Part shown: positions 1-6,389 of the stretch, one piece after another
Position numbering within the stretch: position 1 is the first letter of the stretch
How the letters are laid out: each line of letters begins with the position of its first letter
Origin: Desulfobacteraceae bacterium
GTDB taxonomy: Bacteria; Desulfobacterota; Desulfobacteria; Desulfobacterales; JAUWMJ01
DNA: 15,059 bases
Assembly: GCA_030612225.1 (NCBI GenBank)
Contig: JAUWOH010000028.1
Location: forward strand, 1 to 15,059
Direction of reading: 5' to 3'
Notes under the pieces: model-generated
What the model saw: only the letters and a program-made list of their open reading frames with translations
Database searches by the model: none
What the model was told of the DNA's origin: nothing
Position numbers and translations under genes: made by a program

Positions 1-20
1 GTACCATGATCTACGCTACT

Positions 21-1058
21 TTATGTTGAAAATCTATCAGGCTTTCTACAACTAATTTGGAGAAGAACCAAAATTAAAAGATATTCAGGACCAGGATCAA
101 ATATTTCAAGGTCACCACCTTCGAGGCTTGCCATCAAGTTATGCAGTAAGATAGGATTTTCCCTGACCGCATACCCTCCGACCTTATCCAGGGGCTGGTC
201 CTGAAAATAAATACAATCACCGCCGCCGAATATGTCAGGATATTTTACAGACTGCAGGTATTTATTCACCAGAAGTCCTTTATCCGGACCGAGAGGCAGG
301 CCTGATTCCTCAAAGATGGTGGATGGTTTGACCCCCAGAGCCATGAAGATAAAATCCGCGGAAAATGTTTCACCTGATTCAAGGCAGATTTCATCCGGTT
401 TGATTTCTTTTACATAACCGGTTTCAAGGATTTGAACACCTCTTTTTTGAAGGGAAGAAAAAACTTTTGATCTGACGCTTTCGGGGAATTTTGCCATAAA
501 TTTTTTACCGGCAAAAATCCGGATATCAGGCATATGCCGGTTCACTTTTTTTGCAAGTTGCCAAACATTTCCGGCCACTTCGGCAGATGAAGGGCCTCCC
601 CCTACAATGCTGACAAGAATCTTTTTTTGTGCAAAAAAAACCTTTAGCTTATCCGCAGCTTCCATTAGCTTTTCAATGGGCTTTACAGAATAAATATTAT
701 CACCGTCCTCCAAAGCTGCCTGCATGGGAACATAGCTGCCCGCATTAAAGGAGAGCACGTCATAGGAAAATGTATGCCCTGTCTTAGTATAAATCTCTTT
801 TTTATCAGGATCAATCCGTACAACTTTATCCTTTACAAAAATACCGCCCTGTTTTTGAACCACATTTTTTGTGGCAAACCGGATGTCATCAGGGCTGTAT
901 GTCCCGCCCAGCATCCCGGGACCCATGCCGGAATAATAGTGGTAAAAAGAAGGTCCTATCACGGTAACTTTAAACCCTTTTTCAACAAACTTACCAACAT
1001 TTTCAAGGGTCATCATGTGTGCATGACCACCCCCAATAAGTACAAGATGTTTTCTCAT
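21..1058 (-). CDS. FAD/NAD(P) oxidoreductase, SelD-N-terminal-like family, C-terminus probably clipped
   Basis: This is a two-dinucleotide-fold flavoprotein of the NDH-2/SQR superfamily. The FAD-binding glycine motif with GGGHAH is at residues 9-14, and a YSGMGPGML-type segment lies near 42-50. The NAD(P)-binding GGGPSSAE is at about 153-160, and the C-terminal flavin motif GGGDC is at 278-282. GGGHAH plus YSGM-PG is characteristic of the oxidoreductase found fused to the N-terminus of some selenophosphate synthetases (SelD); here it stands alone. Its start lies 14 bp after the Sec-rhodanese-rubrerythrin stop, behind a weak AGGAT, so the two are probably co-transcribed. The reading loses family resemblance after residue 330 (EYLLIL). 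From memory, family members continue about 35-40 residues with a KDxIDRxF-like end. A late frameshift or truncation is therefore likely. The exact substrate is unknown; selenium or sulfur redox work is an inference from the neighbour. Confidence 0.8.
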   Translation of the reverse strand: MRKHLVLIGGGHAHMMTLENVGKFVEKGFKVTVIGPSFYHYYSGMGPGMLGGTYSPDDIRFATKNVVQKQGGIFVKDKVVRIDPDKKEIYTKTGHTFSYDVLSFNAGSYVPMQAALEDGDNIYSVKPIEKLMEAADKLKVFFAQKKILVSIVGGGPSSAEVAGNVWQLAKKVNRHMPDIRIFAGKKFMAKFPESVRSKVFSSLQKRGVQILETGYVKEIKPDEICLESGETFSADFIFMALGVKPSTIFEESGLPLGPDKGLLVNKYLQSVKYPDIFGGGDCIYFQDQPLDKVGGYAVRENPILLHNLMASLEGGDLEIFDPGPEYLLILVLLQISCRKPDRFST

Positions 1059-1072
1059 TTTATCCTATTCTT

Positions 1073-1903
1073 TTAAAGGTTGTCCAAAAGTTTGCCCAGG
1101 CTTGAGAGATGCGCCTTTTCTTCATTGGCAATCTGATTGATAATATCCTTTGATTGTGGATTCTCTATTTTTGAGGAGACTCTCTGATAAAGATCCAGAG
1201 CCTGGGCTTCTATTGACATGGCAAGGGATATCACTTCCGTTTCAGAATTAAGATCAGGGGTAAAAAGATCAAGATATTCCCTGGTAGTCAGGCCTCCTTC
1301 CAATGCCTTTATTTCGACCATTTTTTCAAACTCATCTTTGCTCAGTTCCTCATCGCTGATGTCATTGTATGCTGTATAAATAGACATCTGATGTTTCACT
1401 TCGATATCGGATAATTTCGCAAAGAGATCTTTTACTTTTTCATTTTTCGCTTCTTCTTCCATGGTAATATAAAATTCGTACAACCCCTGTTCAAGAGAAT
1501 ATGCGACCTTTAACACATCCAGGGGTTCCTCTTTGCCGCTGAAAAGATCCATTCCAAGATCCTGTGGACCAATGGCTGTTTTGGCATGCCATGCCTTTAT
1601 CCCGCCTGCGACATTAAACACTTTTTTAAATCCCTTCCCTGCAAGCATTTGCGCAGCAACACGGCTGCGTCCGCCAATGGCTCAATAGACCAGGGTGGGT
1701 TTTTCAGGATCAAGCTCATCGAGCCTGTCAGAAAGCTGGGGCAGAGGAATCAGAGTGGCCCCGGGAATATGGCTTTCCTGGTATTCTGAGGGCTGCCTTA
1801 CATCCAGTATCGTTATCTTATCTCCCGGATGTTGAGAAATATATGCTTCAGTCTCTTTAAAATCTAAAGATTCGGCCGGTGTAAAAAACTGCATCCATTT
1901 CAT
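1073..1903 (-). CDS. rhodanese-rubrerythrin fusion, predicted selenoprotein with in-frame TGA (Sec74)
   Basis: Read through the TGA at 1682-1684, the frame gives 276 residues. Residues 1-105 form a single rhodanese domain: ILDVRQPSEY at about 32-41, HIPGA at 45-49, LVY at 71-73, then Sec74 followed by AIGGRSR. The family active-site loop is C-x-x-G-x-R-S, so the TGA sits exactly on the catalytic cysteine and homology continues without a break (FNVAGGIKAW). Residues about 125-276 are a ferritin-like/rubrerythrin domain. Its candidate di-iron ligands are E138, E151, the ExxH at 168-171, E232 and the ExxH at 262-265. The start is supported by AAGGAGG about 7 nt upstream. A downstream hairpin fits bSECIS geometry. 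Likely roles are persulfide or selenium-sulfur transfer coupled to peroxide or oxygen stress defence in the cytoplasm. Alternatives are a nonsense mutation or two separate ORFs (restart at 1648), which would split one domain through its active site. Confidence 0.85.
1644..1681 (-). promoter_or_regulatory. putative bacterial SECIS element
   Basis: On the minus strand, immediately after the TGA, CGCAGC (1669-1664) pairs perfectly with GCTGCG (1657-1652) around a six-base apical loop CGTGTT. An outer CATT (1679-1676) can pair with AATG (1649-1646). Eighteen nucleotides separate the TGA from the loop, and the second loop base is G. Known bacterial SECIS elements show a small apical loop with a G in its first two positions, about 16-37 nt downstream of UGA, recognised by SelB. 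The geometry fits, but no folding energy was computed. Confidence 0.65.
1682..1684 (-). other. in-frame TGA, predicted selenocysteine codon 74
   Basis: The minus-strand reading is CTG GTC TAT TGA GCC ATT GGC. The TGA replaces the nucleophilic cysteine of the rhodanese loop, and rhodanese and rubrerythrin homology continues in the same frame for 202 more residues. There is no other stop or frameshift in the combined gene. A Cys-to-Sec exchange at a redox or sulfur-transfer nucleophile is the classic signature of bacterial selenoproteins. Confidence 0.82.
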
Positions 1904-1929
1904 ACCAATTCCTCCTTTTGTTTTCCACG

Positions 1930-1959
1930 CACTATCCAGCGAGAAGCTGGACTATAGTG
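1930..1959 (-). terminator. hairpin between MDR gene and Sec-rhodanese gene
   Basis: TCCAGC and GCTGGA pair around a GAGAA loop, and the stem extends with CACTA/TAGTG past a three-base bulge. It fills half of the 60-bp gap between the MDR stop and the rhodanese start, both on the minus strand. No T-run follows in the direction of transcription. It may therefore be an mRNA processing or attenuating hairpin rather than a true intrinsic terminator. Confidence 0.4.
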
Positions 1960-1963
1960 GACC

Positions 1964-2956
1964 TTAGTTCAAATTTACGAGAGTTCTGCCTTTTAGCTCT
2001 CCTTTTAATATGCGCTCAATTTTATCATTTAACTGATCGAGAAAAATTTCATCATAGATGCTTTCAAGCATGTCAAATTTCCAGTCGGTGGCCAGTTTTT
2101 CCCAAACCTTTGACCTTAATTTCATAGGACAATGCTGTGAATCTATCCCGAGAAGGGAGATTCCCCTTAATATGAACGGAAACACGTTGATGGGCAAATC
2201 CGGGGATGCTACATTGCCGCAGCAGGTCACGACCCCATCCGGTTTTGTTGATTTTATGGCTGTTGCCAGAATTTCTCCTCCCACCATATCGATGACGCCT
2301 GCCCATTGCGCTTTTAAAATGGGCGGTTTCGTGTTTTCAAGGAAATCGTTCCTGGCAATGATGTTTTTGACGCCCAGTTTATTCAGCAAGGTAGTATCTG
2401 TTTTCCCGGAGACAGCCGTTACGGAATATCCAAGGTGGGACAACATTCCTGCAGCAAGGCTTCCCACGCCACCTGTGGCACCGGTGACAAGAATATCCCC
2501 ATGCTCGGGCCCGATAGTTCGGGTTAGTTTAAAAATGGACATACCGGCAGTAAATCCGGCTGTTCCGAATATCATGCTCTGTTTCAAGGAGAGTCCATCC
2601 GGCAGTTTGACCACCCAGTCCCCCGGCACACGAATATATTGCCCAAAGCCACCTGCCGTGTTCATGCCAAGATCGTAACTTGTAACAATGACCTTTTCTC
2701 CTTTTTTAACCGTGTCAACACGGCTTTCTTCAACAATCCCTGCTGCATCAATCCCTGGTGTATGAGGGTACTGCCTTGTGACACCCCGGTTTCCTGTAGC
2801 CGATAGAGCATCTTTATAATTTAAAGAAGAATAGTTAACCCGAATGAGAACATCTCCGTCAGGCAGATTATTAATATTTGCATTTTTAATCTGACGAATA
2901 AATTTATTTTTCTCAGGTTCTTCAACAATCAATGCTTTGTATGAAAAGTTATCCAT
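1964..2956 (-). CDS. YhdH/AcuI-type medium-chain NADPH-dependent quinone/acrylyl-CoA oxidoreductase
   Basis: This is a zinc-independent MDR-family oxidoreductase. The N-terminal GroES-like part has NYSSLNYKDALSATG and HTPGIDAAG. The Rossmann part carries the NADP motif VTGATGGVGSLAAGMLSHLG, followed by AVSGKT. This order and wording match the YhdH/YhfP group, whose best-known member AcuI reduces acryloyl-CoA to propionyl-CoA; the substrate here cannot be told from sequence. The upstream ATG at 2965 lies directly on the ribosome-binding site. AAAGGA is eight bases before the ATG at 2956, so that start is preferred (330 residues, normal for the family). It is the first gene of a minus-strand cluster with the Sec-rhodanese and the FAD oxidoreductase. 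A near-consensus -10 lies about 36 bp upstream of the start. Confidence 0.85.
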   Translation of the reverse strand: MDNFSYKALIVEEPEKNKFIRQIKNANINNLPDGDVLIRVNYSSLNYKDALSATGNRGVTRQYPHTPGIDAAGIVEESRVDTVKKGEKVIVTSYDLGMNTAGGFGQYIRVPGDWVVKLPDGLSLKQSMIFGTAGFTAGMSIFKLTRTIGPEHGDILVTGATGGVGSLAAGMLSHLGYSVTAVSGKTDTTLLNKLGVKNIIARNDFLENTKPPILKAQWAGVIDMVGGEILATAIKSTKPDGVVTCCGNVASPDLPINVFPFILRGISLLGIDSQHCPMKLRSKVWEKLATDWKFDMLESIYDEIFLDQLNDKIERILKGELKGRTLVNLN

Positions 2957-2991
2957 GTGTGTCATCCTTTTATTGGATTGATATGTTAAAA

Positions 2992-3023
2992 ATTATATGA
3001 TTTTTGTTTTTTTAATGTATCAA
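2992..3023 (-). promoter_or_regulatory. candidate sigma-70-type promoter for the MDR/Sec-rhodanese cluster
   Basis: On the minus strand a perfect TATAAT (2997-2992) lies about 36 bp before the preferred ATG. Upstream, TTGATA (3023-3018) is 20 bp away, a long spacer. An overlapping TACATT gives a 16-bp spacer. The surrounding DNA is very A-rich, which raises the chance of coincidence. Confidence 0.4.
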
Positions 3024-3402
3024 AATTTCTGGAATTTCCTAAAAACAGGAATGGCCATAAATTGCGGGAAAAAAAGCTGAATTCATTATTGAAAGATCGC
3101 GTGGAAATATCTGAATATGCTTCCGAGCCAATTTCAAAACGTCCCCTTTTATACGATATCTGCGTCCCCGATGAGCGGGATCTACGCTTCGCTTCGACAG
3201 GCTCAAATTTTGGCATTTTAGTGACACGAAGTGAAGCATCAGCGCTAACCTTTAGCGCTATCCTCGAATACTCCATGTATCCCTGCCTGCCCCGTGGGTC
3301 TGGCAGATCGTACTGAGGTGGTTAATCCGCCTGCTTTCCTTGATCTCAAACAGATAAGCGCAGACTTCGAAACTGAACATTTTGAAACTGGCTCTTCCCT
3401 CA
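3024..3402. other. gene-free spacer with imperfect palindromes
   Basis: No convincing coding sequence is visible. It holds a perfect palindrome AGCGCTAA-CCT-TTAGCGCT at 3241-3259. An imperfect inverted pair, GCTTCGCTTCG near 3187-3197 against CGAAGTGAAGC near 3227-3237, precedes it. One copy of a 23-bp sequence that recurs near 6239 lies at 3351-3373. It lies upstream of the MDR promoter and downstream of the FHA-kinase stop. Confidence 0.5.
3351..3373 (+). repeat. 23-bp dispersed direct repeat, copy 1
   Basis: The sequence starts CAGATAAGCG and ends GACTTCGAAAC. It differs at one position from 6239-6261 (C versus T at base 11). Flanks on both sides differ, so only this short core is shared. 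Confidence 0.6.
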
Positions 3403-5085
3403 TTAATTATTTTCAATCCACGGGATGTTTAAATTAAATGTTGCTCCTTCATCCACTTTAGACTCCACTGTGATTGTTCCGCCCAGTCTTTCCACAAATC
3501 TCTGAACCATGGGCAACCCGAGACCTGTTCCTTTTGTGCCTTTTGTGGTAAAAAAGAGCTGAAATACATTATTAATCCGGTCTGGTTCGATCCCGCAACC
3601 GTTGTCGCTGACACCGATGTTCAGGTGATTTTTCGCGTCAATAAATGTCGAAATAGTAATGATACCATTTTCTTTTTCTTTTACAGCATCATTAGCGTTG
3701 ACCACAAGGTTAAGAAGCGCGCGTTTTAAACCGGATTCATCCATCACCCATTTCGTAAGGTTTGGATCAAGATCCATTACCAATTTATTGCCCATCCTGG
3801 TAAGGGTTTCTTGAAAAAAATCACGATAATTGAGCACTGTTGAATTAATATCAATCAAATCCAATTGAACAGGATGCACACGTGTAAAATCGAGCATATT
3901 AGTCGATAGATTGTTCATCTGTTCAAGGCTTTTACGTACAAGCTGCCAGCTCTTTTGAAGTTTTTCATCCGCGATATCGCTTACGTACATACTCATCAAT
4001 TCTTCAACGCCCTTATTGATGGTTAGCAGATTCCTGATATTATGAGCAATATTCGTGATAGTCAGGCCTATTGCCGCCATTCTTTCGTTCTGCACGGCTT
4101 CTTGCTGTAGACGAGAATTATCTATCGTGATTGACATTTCATTTGCTACGGCTGCCGTGAATTCCAGGTCATTTTGGGTAAAAGCGTCCAGTATCTGGCT
4201 GGTATCCAGGTGCAACACACCGATCACTCTCTCCCCACTGATAAGAGGTACACATATAATGGAATTAAGATTATGAACCATGATGGAATCCCCTGTTTCA
4301 AAGCGGGAATCATCCAGGGCATCCCGGCTTACCAATGCGAGTTTTTCCTTAATTACCTTGTTAATGACCGTTTGACTTACCGGAATAACATCTCCCTCGG
4401 GCTTTTTATGACGATATTTAACGATATGTGCTTCAAGAGGGTCTTTTGAACTTGATCGCAGCATTGCCACACCGCGTTCTGCTGAAGGGAGTGCGCCGAA
4501 TATTAAATCGATCCCCATACTCAAAATTTCATCAACATTTTTTATGTATCTTAATTTGTCGCTCAACTGGTATAGGAGTAGCAGCCGGCTGTGGGCATCC
4601 AGAGCTTGTTCCGCACTGATTTCTTTTCCGTCTTTATTTGGATCAAGAAATGTCCGGGCCGCAGTTTCAGCCTTGCGCGCGACCATATCAGGCAAGTGAA
4701 TATCATCCTCCCGGAAACAAACGGTATCTTCACTGGATGTATAGACTAAATCAGAATCGTCATGCTCCGGGTCTTTGAGTGAAAAGACAAAAGAGCGGTC
4801 ACCCAAAACGATCTGATCATTATGCTTAAGGGAAATATTTTTGATGCGCTTTTTATTTACATACGTACCGTTACGTGATTTTAGATCAGACAGAATATAT
4901 TGACTGTCGATCAATGATATTCTTGCATGATTGCGGGATGCTGATCCATGGGCAAGATAGATGGTATTTGATCGACTTCGGCCTATCGTTATGACACCCG
5001 GATCAAGACGGATTGATCTAGAAAAAGCTTCTATTGGCAGGGGAATAAGATAGGCGCATGGAATAACATGAAGATTATCAGTCAT
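3403..5085 (-). CDS. soluble FHA-GAF sensor histidine kinase
   Basis: This is a 560-residue kinase without signal peptide or membrane segment, so it is cytosolic. The FHA domain spans about 28-103, with GRS at 35-37, SRNH at 50-53 and RNGTYVN at 71-77, the phosphothreonine-binding residues. A GAF domain follows at about 170-325 (LISGERVIGVLHLD). The dimerisation/phosphoacceptor helix has H348 in NIAHNIRNLL. The ATPase domain has the N-box NLVVNANDA (459-467), DNGCGI (494-499) and GTGLGLP (519-525). FHA-GAF kinases bind phosphothreonine proteins and small molecules, which suggests cross-talk with a Ser/Thr kinase. No response regulator or Ser/Thr kinase is adjacent, so it is an orphan within this window. 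No strong ribosome-binding site precedes the ATG, so the start is less certain, though only about 28 residues precede the FHA domain. Confidence 0.88.
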   Translation of the reverse strand: MTDNLHVIPCAYLIPLPIEAFSRSIRLDPGVITIGRSRSNTIYLAHGSASRNHARISLIDSQYILSDLKSRNGTYVNKKRIKNISLKHNDQIVLGDRSFVFSLKDPEHDDSDLVYTSSEDTVCFREDDIHLPDMVARKAETAARTFLDPNKDGKEISAEQALDAHSRLLLLYQLSDKLRYIKNVDEILSMGIDLIFGALPSAERGVAMLRSSSKDPLEAHIVKYRHKKPEGDVIPVSQTVINKVIKEKLALVSRDALDDSRFETGDSIMVHNLNSIICVPLISGERVIGVLHLDTSQILDAFTQNDLEFTAAVANEMSITIDNSRLQQEAVQNERMAAIGLTITNIAHNIRNLLTINKGVEELMSMYVSDIADEKLQKSWQLVRKSLEQMNNLSTNMLDFTRVHPVQLDLIDINSTVLNYRDFFQETLTRMGNKLVMDLDPNLTKWVMDESGLKRALLNLVVNANDAVKEKENGIITISTFIDAKNHLNIGVSDNGCGIEPDRINNVFQLFFTTKGTKGTGLGLPMVQRFVERLGGTITVESKVDEGATFNLNIPWIENN

Positions 5086-5383
5086 AATAACACTTTAATA
5101 TTACATGAGTTTTCAGGCTATCTGTTAAGGTGCTTCATGGATTTATATCGATAAATTTCATTTTTTTGATAAGAGCTTGCTTTTTGAAAACGGATTAAGT
5201 TGAAATCTCGGTGGTGTACAATAGTCGGATAAATCACAATATGTGGTATCTCCTGTTGTTAAGTGCCCATTCTCATCCAGATACCAGCAACAAAAAGACA
5301 CTACCAAATTTCGGATATATTGTCAACATGCCAATCTCCTCCGAAGCTCTGAAGCCGCCTAAGCTGCCCTTTTAAATATAACA
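5086..5383. other. spacer upstream of the FHA kinase, no gene
   Basis: No ORF with recognisable homology or a good ribosome-binding site was seen. The minus-strand promoter of the kinase should lie here. A TGTAATAT about 12 bp before its ATG resembles an extended -10, with TTAACA 19 bp further upstream, but this is weak. Confidence 0.4.
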
Positions 5384-5724
5384 ACTCAAGTTTCGCACCC
5401 CTATTTTGCAAAAAGTGATGCCTTGATGGCGCGTAATATATAAGATCAGATGTGAATCGAGACTGTTATATTATTTTCTGGAAGGTGATATGTTGGTCTC
5501 AGCATCCACTCTTTCGCAGTGTCCTGATATTTGGGATAGATGAACGAAGTTATATAGTTTAGCAACTCATGCACTTTATCTCAAATATCAGGACACGCTG
5601 CCAACTGATTATATTCATATCACCTGGAAGAAAATGATATAGCCGTCTCGATTCAATCCTTCGATACGAATCAACTCTTCAGAAATTGAGGCTTCGATGT
5701 AGATAAGGGATGCGAAACTTGAGT
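5384..5724. mobile_element. MITE-like palindromic element, copy A (341 bp)
   Basis: The ends are inverted repeats: ACTCAAGTTTCGCACCCCT on the left and AGGGATGCGAAACTTGAGT on the right (one mismatch). Inner segments are also mirrored. GAATCGAGAC...GGTGATATG on the left matches CATATCACC...GTCTCGATTC on the right. The core pair GTCCTGATATTTGGGATA / TATCTCAAATATCAGGAC lies near 5521-5538 and 5577-5594. The whole unit is thus a long fold-back. Both flanks carry AACA next to the ends (5380-5383 and 5725-5728), a possible 4-bp target duplication. It contains no transposase and has a full second copy at 12680-13033. It is a non-autonomous transposon of unknown parent family. Confidence 0.82.
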
Positions 5725-5910
5725 AACAAGATATACTTCTTATAAATCCCGCCAGTGTCCACAATCATTTATTAAAGCTTTCAAGATAAATGCCGATATA
5801 TTTACTGTATAGAAATATATTGAGAATGAACCAGCCTGCCGTAAAGATCCGGGGTCCAGGGGACCCGGCCTTGATTACCCCTGTGAGTGGTACCATCGTA
5901 AACGCCACAC

Positions 5911-5945
5911 GTTGCGAGTTGCGTGTTACGGGTTGCGGGTTGCGG
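5911..5945 (+). repeat. array of five degenerate heptamers, GTTGCGN type
   Basis: The 35 bases divide exactly into GTTGCGA, GTTGCGT, GTTACGG, GTTGCGG and GTTGCGG. An inverted two-unit partner lies at 6069-6085. Confidence 0.8.
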
Positions 5946-5962
5946 GTCCAAAAAAAATCGAG

Positions 5963-5983
5963 GAGCGAAGCACGAAGGACGAA
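5963..5983 (+). repeat. three heptamers, NNNCGAA type
   Basis: GAGCGAA, GCACGAA and GGACGAA follow without a gap. This is a second 7-bp periodic motif inside the interval bounded by the GTTGCGN arrays. Confidence 0.65.
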
Positions 5984-6068
5984 ACACACTCAAGTACTTG
6001 TATGAACAAAACAAATAAGGGATATTAATCTTTTTAATATTTAAAAATTAGATAGAATTCATTTCATC

Positions 6069-6085
6069 ACTCGCAACCCGTAACA
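6069..6085 (-). repeat. inverted partner of the GTTGCGN heptamer array
   Basis: On the minus strand this reads TGTTACGGGTTGCGAGT, which matches 5924-5940 with one mismatch. The two arms enclose about 128 bp. Confidence 0.7.
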
Positions 6086-6238
6086 TGGGCTAATCAATTC
6101 GGCATCTCGTTTGTCTATGGCCTGGCCCATAGAACCAAGTATTATTTACTATAATAAAGGCTGGTCCTTCTACACGCTTGACACCGGATGTGTTTCTGGG
6201 AGCTTTTGTAATCGCCCCAAAACATTGAGAGACTTTTG

Positions 6239-6261
6239 CAGATAAGCGTAGACTTCGAAAC
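6239..6261 (+). repeat. 23-bp dispersed direct repeat, copy 2
   Basis: It matches 3351-3373 at 22 of 23 positions. It lies about 130 bp upstream of the first binding-protein gene, where a regulator site would be plausible; the function is unknown. Confidence 0.6.
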
Positions 6262-6342
6262 GGCACTTTTTGCTTGATTTGCTCCCCAAAAGCTACTATT
6301 TATTCTTGATGTATTTCACGAGATTGAAGAGAAGGTTCAAAA

Positions 6343-6372
6343 ATGATTAAAAAAATTTTAGCATTAAACTGA
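6343..6372 (+). CDS. possible nine-codon leader peptide MIKKILALN
   Basis: An ATG at 6343 follows GAAGG with a seven-base spacer and ends at a TGA at 6370-6372, 17 bp before the first binding-protein ATG. The peptide looks like the start of a signal peptide. It could be a regulatory leader, a relic of an older start that shifted frame, or chance. It is in a different frame from the 6390 gene. Confidence 0.25.
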   Translation: MIKKILALN

Positions 6373-6389
6373 TTGTATGGAGATATTCA

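Larger units (their letters stand above)
5725..6389. other. gene-free, repeat-rich spacer upstream of the binding-protein/kinase operon
   Basis: No supported gene longer than a nine-codon leader is seen. The stretch holds a GC-rich hairpin GGGTCC-AGG-GGACCC near 5851-5865 and heptamer arrays at 5911-5945, 5963-5983 and 6069-6085. A hairpin CTATGG...CCATAG lies near 6114-6130. The second copy of the 23-bp repeat is at 6239-6261, and the ribosome-binding region of the 6390 gene is at its end. Confidence 0.5.

Noticed and set aside
1073..1648. A separate rubrerythrin gene starting at the ATG at 1648, and a separate 73-residue rhodanese ending at TGA
   Set aside because: The split would cut a single rhodanese domain at its catalytic residue. 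The frame and homology are continuous, no ribosome-binding site precedes 1648, and a SECIS-like hairpin follows the TGA.
2058..2678. 206-residue plus-strand ORF
   Set aside because: It lies entirely antisense to the well-supported MDR oxidoreductase and its translation shows no family features.
3062..3316. 84-residue plus-strand ORF in the spacer
   Set aside because: It has no ribosome-binding site or recognisable motif, and it runs through palindromes. It reads like translated repeat DNA.
5765..6014. Overlapping ORFs of about 70 residues on both strands
   Set aside because: They span the heptamer arrays and a GC-rich hairpin. Low-complexity periodic translation explains them and no start signals are seen.
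5911..6085. CRISPR array
   Set aside because: The units are 7 bp without spacers of regular length and no cas gene is present.
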